Positions 26,489-39,513 are shown, counted from the stretch's first letter. The stretch: 64,000 nucleotides of DNA from Microvirga flavescens (GCF_003290125.1 NZ_QMKH01000002.1:186001-250000); one strand, 5' to 3'. The notes: generated by a model from the letters alone, not told the origin. Translations and numbers: made by a program.

Positions 26489-28381
26489 TCACGGGTCGCG
26501 GTGAACAACCCCATTATCCAGATCGGCCTCAGCCCCCTCAACCGAAGACAATTGGTTTTGGACCTCTCGCAGCCAGGCGAGATTGGCCTCGTTGTCTTCT
26601 TCGGCGAGCGCGCGTTCGGCAGCCCGAAGCTCGCTATGTAACGTGCGTGCGCGGCGATGCAAGGTGATTGCTTGCCTTAATGCGTCCTCAAGCCGCAATG
26701 AATCGGCATGCTGATCGAGGACCCAGCGGTCGCCGGGGCGGATCAACGCCATCAGGCGCTCGACCGGCTCGGCGAGGTTTTCCCGTTCGAGCCGGGCCTG
26801 CATCACCGCATCGTCGGCACTTGCCCCACCGGCGGCCGCATCGAGCAGCACGCGACGGATGAGATGGGAGTTATGCCCCTCAAGGTCAAGCTCCGCAAGG
26901 GTTTCAACATGGTCATGCAGCAGGTCCGGATGCCGCAGGAAGGCGCAGAGGATCATCGCCTCCCGCGCCGATCCGGAGGTCGCGCCGGTAAAGAGCGCGC
27001 TGCGGGCAAGGAGCGGGCTGACGCTCAACCGGCCGTTCGGCGTCGTCCGGGCCTGCCCCCAACGCTCCTGCCTTCCCCCCTTTTCGCGACGCCCGAACCG
27101 CCGCGCGCCGGTATCGGGCGAGAGGACGGAAAGGCGGGTTTCAACCTCTTCCCGGTAGTACCGTTTCAGAGTCTCGTCGCGAATCAGTGCAAGTGATTCG
27201 CGCAGGCGCCGCTCGAGGGCCGCCCGCCGCTCCGGCGTATCGAGGGGCCCCGCCTCGATCTCCCGCGCCCAGAGAATGTCGACCAAAGGCCGCGCGCCCG
27301 ACAGAACCCGCTCCACGGCAGCCGCCCCACCGGACCGCGCCAGGTCGTCCGGGTCCTGGCCCTCGGGAAGAAGGGCGAAACGCAAGGATTTGCCGGGGCT
27401 CAGGTTGGGCAGGGCAATGTCGAGCGCCCGGTAAGCCGCCCGCCGCCCGGCCTTGTCGCCGTCGAAACACAGGGTCGGCTCGTCCGACATGCGCCAGAGC
27501 AGCGCGAGCTGATCCTCCGTCAACGCCGTACCAAGGGGCGCGACCGCGTTGGCGACGCCCACCGCATTCAGGGAAATCACGTCCACATAGCCCTCGACCG
27601 CGATGACCGTGCCCCGGTCATGGGCGGGCGCGCGGGCGAGGTGGTAATTGTAGAGAAGCCGTCCCTTGTTGAAGAGCGGGGTATCCGGCGAGTTCAGGTA
27701 TTTTGCGGGAACGTCCGCGCTGAGCGCGCGCCCGCCGAACGCCACGACCCGCCCGCGCACATCGCAGATCGGAAACATGACCCGGTCGCGGAAGCGGTCA
27801 TACGGAACCTTGACCTCCTCGCCGGTGACGAGAAGCCCCGCCTCCTCCATCATCTCGCTGGGGACCCCCTTTTCCGCGAGGTGATCGCGCAGGGAAAACC
27901 GGTCCGCCGGGGCATAGCCGATGCGAAACCGCGCCTGGATCTCTGGCGAGAGCGAGCGCCCCGCCAGATAATCCCGCGCCTTGAGGCCAAAACGCCCCTG
28001 AAGCGAGGCCTCGAAGAACTGCGTGGCCAGCTCCATGACGTCATGCAGGTTCTTGCGCTTGACCTCCGCGACCTGATCCTCGCGGGTGGCCTTCGGTAGC
28101 GCCACCCCCGCCTCGGCGGCAAGACGCTCCACAGCCTCGGGAAAGGAGAGCCCCTCCGTCTCCATGACGAAGGTGAAGATGTCCCCGTGCTTGCCGGAGG
28201 AGAAGCAGTGATAGAACTGCTTCTGGTCGTTTACATAGAAAGACGGCGTCTTCTCCGCATTGAACGGCGAGAGCCCCTTCCATTCCCGCCCCGCCTTTTT
28301 GAGACGCACGCGCTTCCCCACGACCACCGAGGCCGGCAACCGGGCGCGGATCTCATCGAGAATGTTGGGCGGGTAGCGCAA
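26489..28381 (-). CDS. dnaG: DNA primase DnaG
   Basis: Start TTG 28381 (MRYPPNILDEIRARLP) matches the usual DnaG N-terminus and has GGAG about 10 bases upstream; ATG 28408 is a longer alternative without one. 630 residues: an N-terminal zinc-ribbon-like domain, TOPRIM core with VIAVEGYVDVISL and CFDGDKAGRRAA, and a C-terminal DnaB-interaction domain. In the N-terminal domain the usual C-x2-H...C-x2-C ligands read S38, N41, C59, S62, so classical zinc coordination is lost although the fold sequence (KTPSF, QFYHCF, GKHGDIF) is kept. It makes RNA primers for Okazaki fragments. Confidence 0.97.
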   Translation of the reverse strand: MRYPPNILDEIRARLPASVVVGKRVRLKKAGREWKGLSPFNAEKTPSFYVNDQKQFYHCFSSGKHGDIFTFVMETEGLSFPEAVERLAAEAGVALPKATREDQVAEVKRKNLHDVMELATQFFEASLQGRFGLKARDYLAGRSLSPEIQARFRIGYAPADRFSLRDHLAEKGVPSEMMEEAGLLVTGEEVKVPYDRFRDRVMFPICDVRGRVVAFGGRALSADVPAKYLNSPDTPLFNKGRLLYNYHLARAPAHDRGTVIAVEGYVDVISLNAVGVANAVAPLGTALTEDQLALLWRMSDEPTLCFDGDKAGRRAAYRALDIALPNLSPGKSLRFALLPEGQDPDDLARSGGAAAVERVLSGARPLVDILWAREIEAGPLDTPERRAALERRLRESLALIRDETLKRYYREEVETRLSVLSPDTGARRFGRREKGGRQERWGQARTTPNGRLSVSPLLARSALFTGATSGSAREAMILCAFLRHPDLLHDHVETLAELDLEGHNSHLIRRVLLDAAAGGASADDAVMQARLERENLAEPVERLMALIRPGDRWVLDQHADSLRLEDALRQAITLHRRARTLHSELRAAERALAEEDNEANLAWLREVQNQLSSVEGAEADLDNGVVHRDP

Positions 28382-28631
28382 GAAGCGGGATCTCCAAACC
28401 TGCTGCATAACCTAGGCAGCGAAGGAGGGGACAGAAAGAGAGACGACTGGCCGCGCCTGTGCCCGCAATCCACAGCGTCCGGACCCTATGAAGGTGCCCG
28501 CATGCCCGGCCCGGCTCCTCCACGAGAGGGAGTCGCTTATGGCCCGCGCCGCATTTCAAGTGCTCGCCAGCAGGTGTTGACTCAAGTCCCGAACGAACGT
28601 TGCATCGTCGCGTTCTCGATTGCGGACGATC

Positions 28632-29048
28632 ATGCACCTTATTCCAATACTCGGCATTGCAGCTCTCACGTTCCTTGCTTCAAGCAGTCTGTCATTCGCT
28701 CAAACCGCCAATACGGCCTGCGCCTGGAGCCTTCTGAAGCTGGTGCAAACGTTCGAGGATCTGTGCCATCCTGCTGACGGGAGCGAATACCGGAAAACCT
28801 TGGACGAGGCTGTCGTCGCCCTTGAAAGCAGAACGAGGGAATTGGCAACAGTCCCCGATTTCGACAAGGCTCTCGTCTCTATGAAGAGCGTGAGAGAGAG
28901 CATCAGGAGCGACCCGGCCCAGTGCCGGCAAGGCCCTCTCCATGACATGGCACGAAGATCGAAAGCGAGAGGTGTCGCCCTCCTGCACAAGGAGGTCGCC
29001 GAGATCCTGGCCGTCCCGCGCGAAAGGCAGGTCAACGATTGCCTTTGA
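28632..29048 (+). CDS. Hypothetical secreted/periplasmic protein
   Basis: 138 residues from ATG 28632; a TTG 12 bases upstream is the longer option. There is a clear Sec signal peptide (LIPILGIAALTFLASSSLSFAQ, cleavage after about residue 22), then a helical domain with four cysteines in the mature protein (TACAW, EDLCH, AQCRQ, NDCL), enough for two disulfides. No family is recognised. It lies between dnaG and an Lrp-type gene without a close partner. Confidence 0.6.
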   Translation: MHLIPILGIAALTFLASSSLSFAQTANTACAWSLLKLVQTFEDLCHPADGSEYRKTLDEAVVALESRTRELATVPDFDKALVSMKSVRESIRSDPAQCRQGPLHDMARRSKARGVALLHKEVAEILAVPRERQVNDCL

Positions 29049-29072
29049 GAGAGCCGGCGCTCAGGCAACGCC

Positions 29073-29513
29073 TCAGAACGTTCCGCCCCTCGCCCCTGCC
29101 GATGCCAGCACGACATGGGTGGTCGCCGTCGCGACGCCTTTCGTGGAGGCAACGGCGTTCCTGACACGGTCGAGTGCGGCGTTCGACTCGCAGGCGACGG
29201 ACAGAAGAAGATCGATGGAGCCGGTCAGGGAATGGGAGGCGACGATCTCCGGTAGGCCTGAAAAGCTCGGCAGAACATGCCTGCACTGGAAGCCCGGCGC
29301 GAAAGCGACGGCGATCATGGCGCGCACGGCGGGTTCGTGCTCGCCGGAGAGTTCGACCGTATAGCCTCTGATGACGCCCTCGCGCTCCAGCCGGCGCATC
29401 CGCTCCTGAGTCGCGGAACGGGACAGGCCGACGACGCGCGCGAGGCCCACAAGGCTTTCCCGCGCGTTCCTGCGCAGGGCAGCGATGAGGAGTTTGTCTT
29501 TCTCGTCCAGCAT
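29073..29513 (-). CDS. Lrp/AsnC-family transcriptional regulator
   Basis: 146 residues: an N-terminal winged helix-turn-helix (DKLLIAALRRNARESLVGLA and LSRSATQERMRRLEREGVI, about residues 5-55) and a C-terminal RAM/ligand-binding domain (about 65-140). It is divergent from the cysteine-hydrolase gene at 29624 with 110 bp between start codons, which makes that gene its probable target. Lrp-type proteins usually respond to amino acids or related metabolites; the effector is unknown. Confidence 0.92.
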   Translation of the reverse strand: MLDEKDKLLIAALRRNARESLVGLARVVGLSRSATQERMRRLEREGVIRGYTVELSGEHEPAVRAMIAVAFAPGFQCRHVLPSFSGLPEIVASHSLTGSIDLLLSVACESNAALDRVRNAVASTKGVATATTHVVLASAGARGGTF

Positions 29514-29623
29514 GGCGCGGCAATCCTCCCGCGACCGTCATTTCGACGGCGCGGACGCCACAATGTCTAGTGAAACCGGCATCCGGTTGCGAGAGATATT
29601 CACGGGACACGAAGGAGTTTCCC

Positions 29624-30193
29624 ATGGCGTTCACCCGGTCCGTTCTTCTGCCCGTCGACATGCAGGTCGCTTTCGACGATCCGAAATGGCCTCGCCGCTG
29701 GAACGATGCCGTCGACAGCAACGGCCTTGCCCTCCTCGACGCCTGGCGGCGGCACAGCCTTCCCGTCATTCATGTCCGGCACGACTCGGTGACGCCGGGC
29801 TCCACGCTCGCTCCGGGGCGTCCCGGAAACGCCTTCCGTCCCGGCTTCGGCCCGGTCGGGAATGAGGCGCTCGTGTCGAAGAGCGTCAATTCGGCCTTCA
29901 TCGGCACTGACCTCGACCTGCGCCTCAAGCGTCTCGATATCCGCCGGGTCGTGGTTTTCGGCATCACGACCGACATGTGCGTATCGACAACGGTCAGGAC
30001 CGGAGCCAATCTCGGCTACGAGATGATTCTGGTCGAGGACGCCTGCGACTGCTTCGACCTGCCGGACGGCCGGGGCGGAACCATCCCCGCCAGCACCAGC
30101 CACCAGGTGCATGTGGCGACCCTCGGCTTCGAGTTCGCCCGCGTGGTCACAACGCAAGGACTGATCGGGGAATTGACGGCTGAGGCTGCCTAG
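29624..30193 (+). CDS. Isochorismatase-like cysteine hydrolase
   Basis: 189 residues from ATG 29624, with GAAGGAG at good spacing; the frame is open 54 bases further up without a better site. The catalytic triad of the family is visible: Asp in LLPVDMQVAF, Lys in ALVSKSVNSAF and Cys in GITTDMCVSTTVR. The family hydrolyses amides or ethers such as nicotinamide, N-carbamoylsarcosine, ureidoacrylate or isochorismate; substrate unknown. Probably controlled by the divergent Lrp-type regulator. The stop codon lies inside a palindrome (30184-30208). Confidence 0.88.
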   Translation: MAFTRSVLLPVDMQVAFDDPKWPRRWNDAVDSNGLALLDAWRRHSLPVIHVRHDSVTPGSTLAPGRPGNAFRPGFGPVGNEALVSKSVNSAFIGTDLDLRLKRLDIRRVVVFGITTDMCVSTTVRTGANLGYEMILVEDACDCFDLPDGRGGTIPASTSHQVHVATLGFEFARVVTTQGLIGELTAEAA

Positions 30194-30208
30194 GGGCCCT
30201 AGGCAGCC
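30184..30208. terminator. Palindrome overlapping stop codon, possible bidirectional terminator
   Basis: Perfect 12-base arms GGCTGCCTAGGG (30184-30195) and CCCTAGGCAGCC (30197-30208) flank one base. The TAG stop of the hydrolase gene (30191-30193) is part of the stem. It lies between two convergent genes. There is no T-run on either side, so terminator function is a guess. Confidence 0.4.
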
Positions 30209-30238
30209 CGCCAATCTCAACCCCGGCAGGGCGTCACA

Positions 30239-30694
30239 TCACCCCTTCGGCAGCAGATCCTTCACCAATCCGCTCGCCTTGGCGAAGTCCATGCGGCCTG
30301 CGTACTTTCCGCGCAGGATGCCGACGACCTTGCCCATGTCCTTCATGGAGGCGGCGCCCGTCTCGGCGATGGCGGCTTCGATGGCGGCCTTCACTTCCGC
30401 GTCGTCCATCTGCTTCGGCAGAAAGGTGGCGATGACGTCGGCCTCTTCCTTTTCCTGCTGCGCGAGCTCCGGGCGGCCGCCCTGCTCGTACATGGTGATC
30501 GACTCCTGGCGCTGCTTGATCATCTTCTGCAGGAGCGCGAGGATTTCGTCCTCGGTCGCCTGGCCCTTGCCCGCGCCGCGGGCTTCGATGTCCTTGTCCT
30601 TGAGAGCGGCCTGAATCAGACGGACGGTCCCGAGCTTGCGCTTGTCGCCGGCCTTCATGGCCTCCTTCATTTCGCTCGTGAAGCGTTCGCGCAT
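30239..30694 (-). CDS. GatB/YqeY domain-containing protein
   Basis: 151 residues, all-helical YqeY family (MRERFTSEMKEAMKAGDKRKL, DDAEVKAAIEAAIAETGA, GKYAGRMDFAKASGLVKDLL). It resembles the tail domain of the GatB amidotransferase subunit that contacts tRNA, but has no catalytic part. AAGGAG precedes ATG 30694. It is divergent from carA across 137 bp; YqeY genes next to carA, dnaG and rpoD are a recurrent alphaproteobacterial arrangement. A role in tRNA-dependent amidation quality control is possible but unproven. Confidence 0.9.
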   Translation of the reverse strand: MRERFTSEMKEAMKAGDKRKLGTVRLIQAALKDKDIEARGAGKGQATEDEILALLQKMIKQRQESITMYEQGGRPELAQQEKEEADVIATFLPKQMDDAEVKAAIEAAIAETGAASMKDMGKVVGILRGKYAGRMDFAKASGLVKDLLPKG

Positions 30695-30831
30695 GGCGCA
30701 TCTCCTTATATGATAGGCGCTTGAGCGTTGACGTGGCGCGAGCGGCCCCTTAAGTCACCTTCAATACGGTTTCGAGGCTGCGCTGCGGCCCGCTCAAGCG
30801 CGGCCCGTTGGGCTTTCGACTTAAAGAGATC

Positions 30832-32052
30832 ATGACGATGCTGCAAGACAAACACGCCGAGGTCCCCACCTCCGGCGGCTGGACAGAGCCGCGCGCCACA
30901 GCCGTTCTCGTGCTTCAGGACGGCACGGTGCTCGAAGGTTTCGGCATAGGTGCGGTGGGCGAGGCGACCGGCGAGGTCTGCTTCAACACGGCCATGACGG
31001 GCTACCAGGAAATTCTGACCGACCCTTCCTACGCCGGGCAGATCATCACCTTCACCTTCCCGCATATCGGCAACGTGGGCACGAACGAGGAAGACATCGA
31101 GAGCGTCAACGCCGCCTCGTCCTCCGGCGTGCGCGGCGCGATCCTCGGTGCGGGCGTCACCGACCCGTCGAACTGGCGCGCCTCGCGCCACCTTGACGGC
31201 TGGCTCAAGGCCCGCGGCATCGTCGGCCTCACCGGCATCGATACCCGCGCGCTGACGGCGCTGATCCGCGAGAAGGGCATGCCCAACGCGGTGATAGCGC
31301 ACGATCCCAAGGGCCTGTTCGATCTTGCCGCCCTCAAGGCGAAGGCTGCCGCCCTGCCCTCGATGGACGGGCTCGACCTCGTCCCCCTCGTCACGAGCGC
31401 CCAGCGCTTCGACTGGGATGAGACCACCTGGAAGCTCGGTGAAGGCTATGGCCATCAGGGCGCGGCAAAGCACCATGTGGTCGCCATCGATTATGGTGTG
31501 AAGCGCAACATTCTGCGCCTGCTCGCCCGCGCGGGCTGCAAGGTCACGGTCGTTCCGGCGACCGCCACGGCGGATGAGATTCTCGCGCTCAAGCCCGATG
31601 GCGTGTTTCTCTCCAACGGCCCCGGCGACCCGGCGGCGACCGGCGAATATGCCGTGCCCACCATCAAGACCCTGCTCGACAAGAAGATCCCGACCTTCGG
31701 CATCTGCCTTGGCCACCAGATGCTCGGTCTCGCCGTCGGCGGGCGCACCAAGAAGATGCACCAAGGCCATCATGGCGCGAACCATCCGGTGAAGGACAAG
31801 ACCACCGGCAAGGTCGAGATCACCTCGATGAACCACGGCTTCGCGGTGGATCCGGAGAGCCTGCCGAAGACCGCCGTCGAGACGCATGTCTCCCTCTTCG
31901 ACGGCTCCAATTGCGGCATGGCACTCACCGACCGTCCGGCCTTCTCGGTGCAGTACCACCCCGAGGCCTCGCCCGGCCCGCAGGACAGCCACTACCTCTT
32001 CGACCGCTTCGTGAAGATGATCGAAGAGAACAAGGCGCACGGCCAAGCTTAA
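30832..32052 (+). CDS. carA: Carbamoyl-phosphate synthase small subunit (glutaminase)
   Basis: 406 residues from ATG 30832; a second in-frame ATG at 30838 is equally possible. An N-terminal CarA domain (TAVLVLQDGTVLEGFGIGA, FNTAMTGYQEILTDPSYAGQ) is followed by a class I glutamine amidotransferase domain with nucleophile Cys in GICLGHQMLGLA and His/Glu in VQYHPEASPGP. It hydrolyses glutamine and channels ammonia to CarB for arginine and pyrimidine synthesis. carB is 3.4 kb downstream on the same strand with four unrelated genes between. Confidence 0.97.
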   Translation: MTMLQDKHAEVPTSGGWTEPRATAVLVLQDGTVLEGFGIGAVGEATGEVCFNTAMTGYQEILTDPSYAGQIITFTFPHIGNVGTNEEDIESVNAASSSGVRGAILGAGVTDPSNWRASRHLDGWLKARGIVGLTGIDTRALTALIREKGMPNAVIAHDPKGLFDLAALKAKAAALPSMDGLDLVPLVTSAQRFDWDETTWKLGEGYGHQGAAKHHVVAIDYGVKRNILRLLARAGCKVTVVPATATADEILALKPDGVFLSNGPGDPAATGEYAVPTIKTLLDKKIPTFGICLGHQMLGLAVGGRTKKMHQGHHGANHPVKDKTTGKVEITSMNHGFAVDPESLPKTAVETHVSLFDGSNCGMALTDRPAFSVQYHPEASPGPQDSHYLFDRFVKMIEENKAHGQA

Positions 32053-32247
32053 AACTCTTTCCGGCGAAGGTTTGCCTTTGCCGGAACCGCGCCCTCTATG
32101 ACTTTGGTCGCAAAGATCTTCGCGATCCCAAGGCGACAGCCTGACCGCGACAATGCGGGACATTGCGCTGTCCCCCCAATTCAAGCTAACCGATCGTCAA
32201 TCACAAAAAACTCAACGATAGTCGCTTGAATCTGGGGGTTTTCTCCA

Positions 32248-32622
32248 ATGTACAGCAAAGTCGAAGCGGACCAGTTTTCCCGCCTGCATAACCTTTTCAC
32301 GTTTCATCTCGGCGTTGCGAACGTGCTTGCCTGGCTCGTCTCCATCTACGCAGCCTTTTACGCGCCGTGGGTCCGCAACATCCGCCCTCTGATCGATCCG
32401 TCCTATGCCGGGCAGGTCGAAAGCACCTGGTCCTTCCTGTTCGTGTTTCCGACGGTGTTGACCGTCTCGTGGCTCATGGCGCTCTCCGGCCGCGAGATCT
32501 TCCGACACCTGCGCATGGTCAAGAACGAGAAGATCGAGTTCGGCATCGCCGCCGCCCTCGCCTTCGCCGTGTTCTACCTGGCCATCGACCGGGCCGTGAC
32601 GGCGCTGTTTCTGGCAGCCTGA
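32248..32622 (+). CDS. Small integral membrane protein, hypothetical
   Basis: 124 residues with three predicted transmembrane helices (about 22-42, 62-82 and 98-120) and a central conserved-looking loop NIRPLIDPSYAG. A GGGGG run precedes ATG 32248. No family is recognised. It sits between carA and a methyltransferase gene with no obvious functional link. Confidence 0.65.
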   Translation: MYSKVEADQFSRLHNLFTFHLGVANVLAWLVSIYAAFYAPWVRNIRPLIDPSYAGQVESTWSFLFVFPTVLTVSWLMALSGREIFRHLRMVKNEKIEFGIAAALAFAVFYLAIDRAVTALFLAA

Positions 32623-32754
32623 GGCTCGCTGAAAATCCGCAACTCCTTATGGCTGGGCTCGCCCCGGCCATATTCGTTGGATGCCGTCGTCAGACGACTG
32701 GAGGCTTTCGCTATACCGCGCTATGAGAGCGAAGGTGACGACGAAGGCCAACGC

Positions 32755-33444
32755 ATGAACTGGCGCGATTACTGGAACCAGGACACCCCGATCTACGTGA
32801 ACGAGCGGCACAAGCTCCTTCACTACCGGCAGGTCGCCAACGACATTGCGGACCTCATCATCTCGCCACGCTCGAACGTGCTCGATTACGGCTGCGGCGA
32901 GGCTCTGTTCGCGGACCGGGTGGCGACGCACACGGCGCGGCTTTATCTTTGCGACGGCGCGCCACTCGTGCGCGAGCGGCTGAGCGAGCGCTTCAACGGC
33001 GAGAGCCGGATACAGGTTCTTTCGCCGGAAGACATGAATGCGCTTCCCGACAATTCGCTCGACCTGATCGTTGTGAACTCGCTGTTGCAATATCTCCCGC
33101 TGGAGGATCTGCGGCGGCTCTTGAAGACGTGGCATGCCAAGCTGAAAAGCGACGGACGTCTCGTTCTCGCCGACGTGATCCCGCCTGGGTTAAGCCCCCT
33201 CACCGACGCGAAGGCCCTGCTCATTTTTGCCGGGCAGGGCGGCTTTCTCGCGGCCGCCCTCACCGGCCTCGTGCGCACGGCATTTTCCGATTATCGCAAG
33301 ATCCGCGAGGAGATCGGCCTTTCGACCTACAGTGAGGCTGAGATCGCCGACCTGTTGCGCGATGCCGGTTTCAACACCGAGCGCCAGCCGCGCAATCTCG
33401 GGCACAACCAGGCCCGCATGACCTTCGTGGGACGACCGCGCTGA
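32755..33444 (+). CDS. Class I SAM-dependent methyltransferase
   Basis: 229 residues from ATG 32755 (GAAGG upstream); the longer frame has no ribosome site. Motif I NVLDYGCGEALFA (about residues 41-53), an acidic end of strand 2 (LYLCDGAP), LPDNSLDLIVVNSLLQYLP and RLVLADVIPPG define a Rossmann-like methyltransferase. The acceptor cannot be deduced; a C-terminal hydrophobic helix (GFLAAALTGLV) may contact lipid-like substrates or membrane. Confidence 0.85.
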   Translation: MNWRDYWNQDTPIYVNERHKLLHYRQVANDIADLIISPRSNVLDYGCGEALFADRVATHTARLYLCDGAPLVRERLSERFNGESRIQVLSPEDMNALPDNSLDLIVVNSLLQYLPLEDLRRLLKTWHAKLKSDGRLVLADVIPPGLSPLTDAKALLIFAGQGGFLAAALTGLVRTAFSDYRKIREEIGLSTYSEAEIADLLRDAGFNTERQPRNLGHNQARMTFVGRPR

Positions 33445-33448
33445 GGCC

Positions 33449-34696
33449 TCAAGTCGGGCAGTTCTCCGGCGCGCCGCACGCGAGCGCTCTCTTCTCGCTC
33501 CACAGCGACAAGCCGAAGATCACAAGCCCACCAAGCGCCAGAAGCGCGCCGACCCATCCCGTCGAGGCGTAACCGTAGCCAGCCGCAATTGCGAGCCCGC
33601 CAAGCCACGCGCCGAGGGCGTTCGCGACGTTGAAGGCGGAGTGATGGAGTGCTGCGGCAAGCGTCTGCGCATCCGCGGCCACATCCATCAGTCGCGTTTG
33701 CAGAACGGGTCCGAGCGCCACGCTGCACCCGGCGAGGAAAGCCGAGATCGACAGCATGTAGGGATTGCTCGCGGTGAGCCAGAAGAGCGTCATCACCGCC
33801 GCGCCGCCGACCAGCGTTCCAGCAATCGTGGCCTTGAGGTTCTTGTCGCCGAACCACGCGCCGACGAGATTGCCGGTAATCATGCCTGAGCCGAAAATGG
33901 CCATCATGACAGGCACCATCGTCTCCGGCATGTCGGCAACCTTGGTCGTCGTCGAAGCGATGTAGGAGAACACGGAGAACAGGCCGCCGAAGCCGATGGC
34001 GCCAATGCCCAGCGTGTACCAGACCTGCTTGCGCCTGAAGGCCCCAAGCTCCCGAAGCGGGCTCGCCCCCTCGGCGACACGATCTCTGGGCAGGAAAATC
34101 CAGATCAGCAGAACCGTCAGAACACCGAGAAAGCCGACGGCGCCGAAGGCGAGTCGCCACGTCATCGCCTGACCGAAGAAGGTCGCAATCGGCGTACCGA
34201 GCAGCGTCGCCACGGTGAGACCCGTCATCACGCGGGCCACCGCCTGGGTCCGCTTGGTGAAATCGACCTGCGAGGCTGCAACCAGGGCCGCCACGCCGAA
34301 ATAAGCCCCGTGCGGAAGCCCCGTCAAAAAGCGCAAAAGCACGAAGGACGAGAATGTCGGAGCCAGAGCGCTAACCACATTGCCGACGGCGAAAATCGCC
34401 ATGAGCAGAAGAAGCAAGGTGCGCCGGGGAAGCCTTGCAGCCAGCACGGCGATGATCGGAGCACCGACGACGACACCGCAAGCATACGCGCTGATGGCAT
34501 AGCCGGCCTGCGGCGTGGTGACGGCAAACTCATCAGCCACGTTGGGCAGAAGCCCCATGATGGAGAATTCGCCGGTCCCGATTCCGAAGCTGCCGACAGC
34601 CAGGGCGAGTTCAACGAGCGCCACCCTCACCCCGTTGGGCCTGAGAGCGGACTTGCGGCCTTCGATTGTGTTTTCTGTCAGCAACGAATCGGACAT
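33449..34696 (-). CDS. MFS transporter, DHA1/AraJ-like efflux permease
   Basis: 415 residues from ATG 34696 (MSDSLLTENT), preceded by AGAGGG. A longer frame to 34858 adds 54 residues without membrane or family similarity. Twelve transmembrane helices with LALAVGSFGIGTGEFSIMGLLPNVA and the motif-A loop RLPRRTLLLLLM are typical of the AraJ/PbuE-like drug-proton antiporters. The cargo is unknown: sugars, purines and drugs are all exported by relatives. Confidence 0.88.
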   Translation of the reverse strand: MSDSLLTENTIEGRKSALRPNGVRVALVELALAVGSFGIGTGEFSIMGLLPNVADEFAVTTPQAGYAISAYACGVVVGAPIIAVLAARLPRRTLLLLLMAIFAVGNVVSALAPTFSSFVLLRFLTGLPHGAYFGVAALVAASQVDFTKRTQAVARVMTGLTVATLLGTPIATFFGQAMTWRLAFGAVGFLGVLTVLLIWIFLPRDRVAEGASPLRELGAFRRKQVWYTLGIGAIGFGGLFSVFSYIASTTTKVADMPETMVPVMMAIFGSGMITGNLVGAWFGDKNLKATIAGTLVGGAAVMTLFWLTASNPYMLSISAFLAGCSVALGPVLQTRLMDVAADAQTLAAALHHSAFNVANALGAWLGGLAIAAGYGYASTGWVGALLALGGLVIFGLSLWSEKRALACGAPENCPT

Positions 34697-34876
34697 GGAG
34701 CCCTCTGGATCCCGAACGGCTTGGCGTTTTGATGAAACCTGCCAAAGGCCGCGTCCTGTTGCGGATCGTTCAGAGCCCTGACTTGCAGCCGATATACGCA
34801 TAGAGAACAAGTGTCGGGGAGATGCCCGGGCGCAAAGCTGCCTTGCGTCTTCCGGCAAGACCTTATGCGCAAGACC

Positions 34877-35272
34877 TTATGCGAAGGTCCACATCCTGTG
34901 GGCCAGAAAGCTCCAGAGCATCACGATTCCGGTCGTTACGATCTGCGCGGGCAAGTACGGCGCGGCGAGGACCACGGTGAACAGGTGCATGAAGCCCCAG
35001 GTCAGGAGAAAGCCGACAAAGGCGACGAGAGCAAAGCGCCACGTTGCCTCGCGGTGCGGCCGGTCGCTGGCGTAGGTATGGCGGCGATTGAGGACGTAGG
35101 ACAGGATGCCGCCTGCGACATAACCTGCGAGCGTCGCCGGCACAGGAGCCAGCCCTCCACCCTCAACGAGCCCGACGAGAAGCCCGTAGTGGACCACGGC
35201 AGCCGCGATGCCCACGCCGAAAAAGGCGAGGAACTGGCGTGCAAGGGCGATGAGGGAGGTCGAGCGGGTCAC
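34877..35272 (-). CDS. GtrA-family membrane protein
   Basis: 131 residues beginning with GTG 35272, four transmembrane helices, and GtrA signatures FFGVGIAAAVVHYGLLVGLV and VAGGILSYVLNRRHTYAS. GtrA-like proteins are thought to flip polyprenyl-linked sugars or otherwise assist cell-envelope glycosylation. No glycosyltransferase gene is adjacent. Confidence 0.88.
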   Translation of the reverse strand: MTRSTSLIALARQFLAFFGVGIAAAVVHYGLLVGLVEGGGLAPVPATLAGYVAGGILSYVLNRRHTYASDRPHREATWRFALVAFVGFLLTWGFMHLFTVVLAAPYLPAQIVTTGIVMLWSFLAHRMWTFA

Positions 35273-35459
35273 GCCCTTTCGTTAGCGGCTCCGAGGGTTA
35301 AGGTCACTCCCCTTCCTCAGAAAGCTGAGCGGATTCCCCTTCCCTCTCAGGGCCTGCCCGTGTAAGAGCCTCTCTCAACCTTTCAATCAGTTCCCTAGCC
35401 GGCTGCGCTTGAAGCGCCGCGTTATGCGGCCGTGCGGCTGGCTACGCCTAGGTGGGCCT

Positions 35460-38930
<3,471 letters not shown>

Positions 38931-39039
38931 GGCTTCGGCCAAAAATTTAAACTGCGAAGCTTTCTGAGGAAGTTTTCGTTGATCAGCGAGGGCGTCGGCA
39001 ACGGCGGCCTCGTCTCTCTTTTTGTGAATGAGACGAACG

Positions 39040-39513
39040 ATGGACAAGGTCCCTCTGACGATCAAGGGTTACGCGGCGCTCGAGGAAGAGCTCAAGCAGC
39101 GCCAACAGATCGAGCGCCCCCGGATCATCCAGGCGATCTCTGAGGCCCGCGCACTTGGAGATCTTTCGGAAAACGCCGAATACCATGCCGCCAAAGAGGC
39201 TCAATCCCTCAACGAAGGCCGTATTCTCGAGCTGGAGAGCCTCATCTCCCGTGCGGAAGTGATCGACATCACGAAGCTCTCGGGCGACCGCATCAAGTTC
39301 GGCGCGACGGTGAAGCTCGTCGACGAGGACACGGAAGAAGAGAAGACCTACCAGATCGTCGGCGAGCCCGAGGCGGATGTGCGCTCGGGCCTGGTGTCCG
39401 TCTCCTCCCCCATCGCCCGCGCCCTGATGGGCAAGACCATCGGCGATACGGTCGAGGTTTCGACCCCCGGCGGCGGGAAGTCCTACGAGGTCGTGGGCGT
39501 CCAATTCCGCTGA
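39040..39513 (+). CDS. greA: Transcription elongation factor GreA
   Basis: 157 residues from ATG 39040 ([18 protein letters not shown]); an ATG 12 bases upstream is less family-like. An N-terminal coiled coil carries the acidic tip ([20 protein letters not shown]) that reaches the RNA polymerase active site, and a C-terminal FKBP-like domain includes [18 protein letters not shown]. It rescues backtracked polymerase by stimulating RNA cleavage. Its position after carB is conserved in many alphaproteobacteria. Confidence 0.97.
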   Translation: MDKVPLTIKGYAALEEELKQRQQIERPRIIQAISEARALGDLSENAEYHAAKEAQSLNEGRILELESLISRAEVIDITKLSGDRIKFGATVKLVDEDTEEEKTYQIVGEPEADVRSGLVSVSSPIARALMGKTIGDTVEVSTPGGGKSYEVVGVQFR

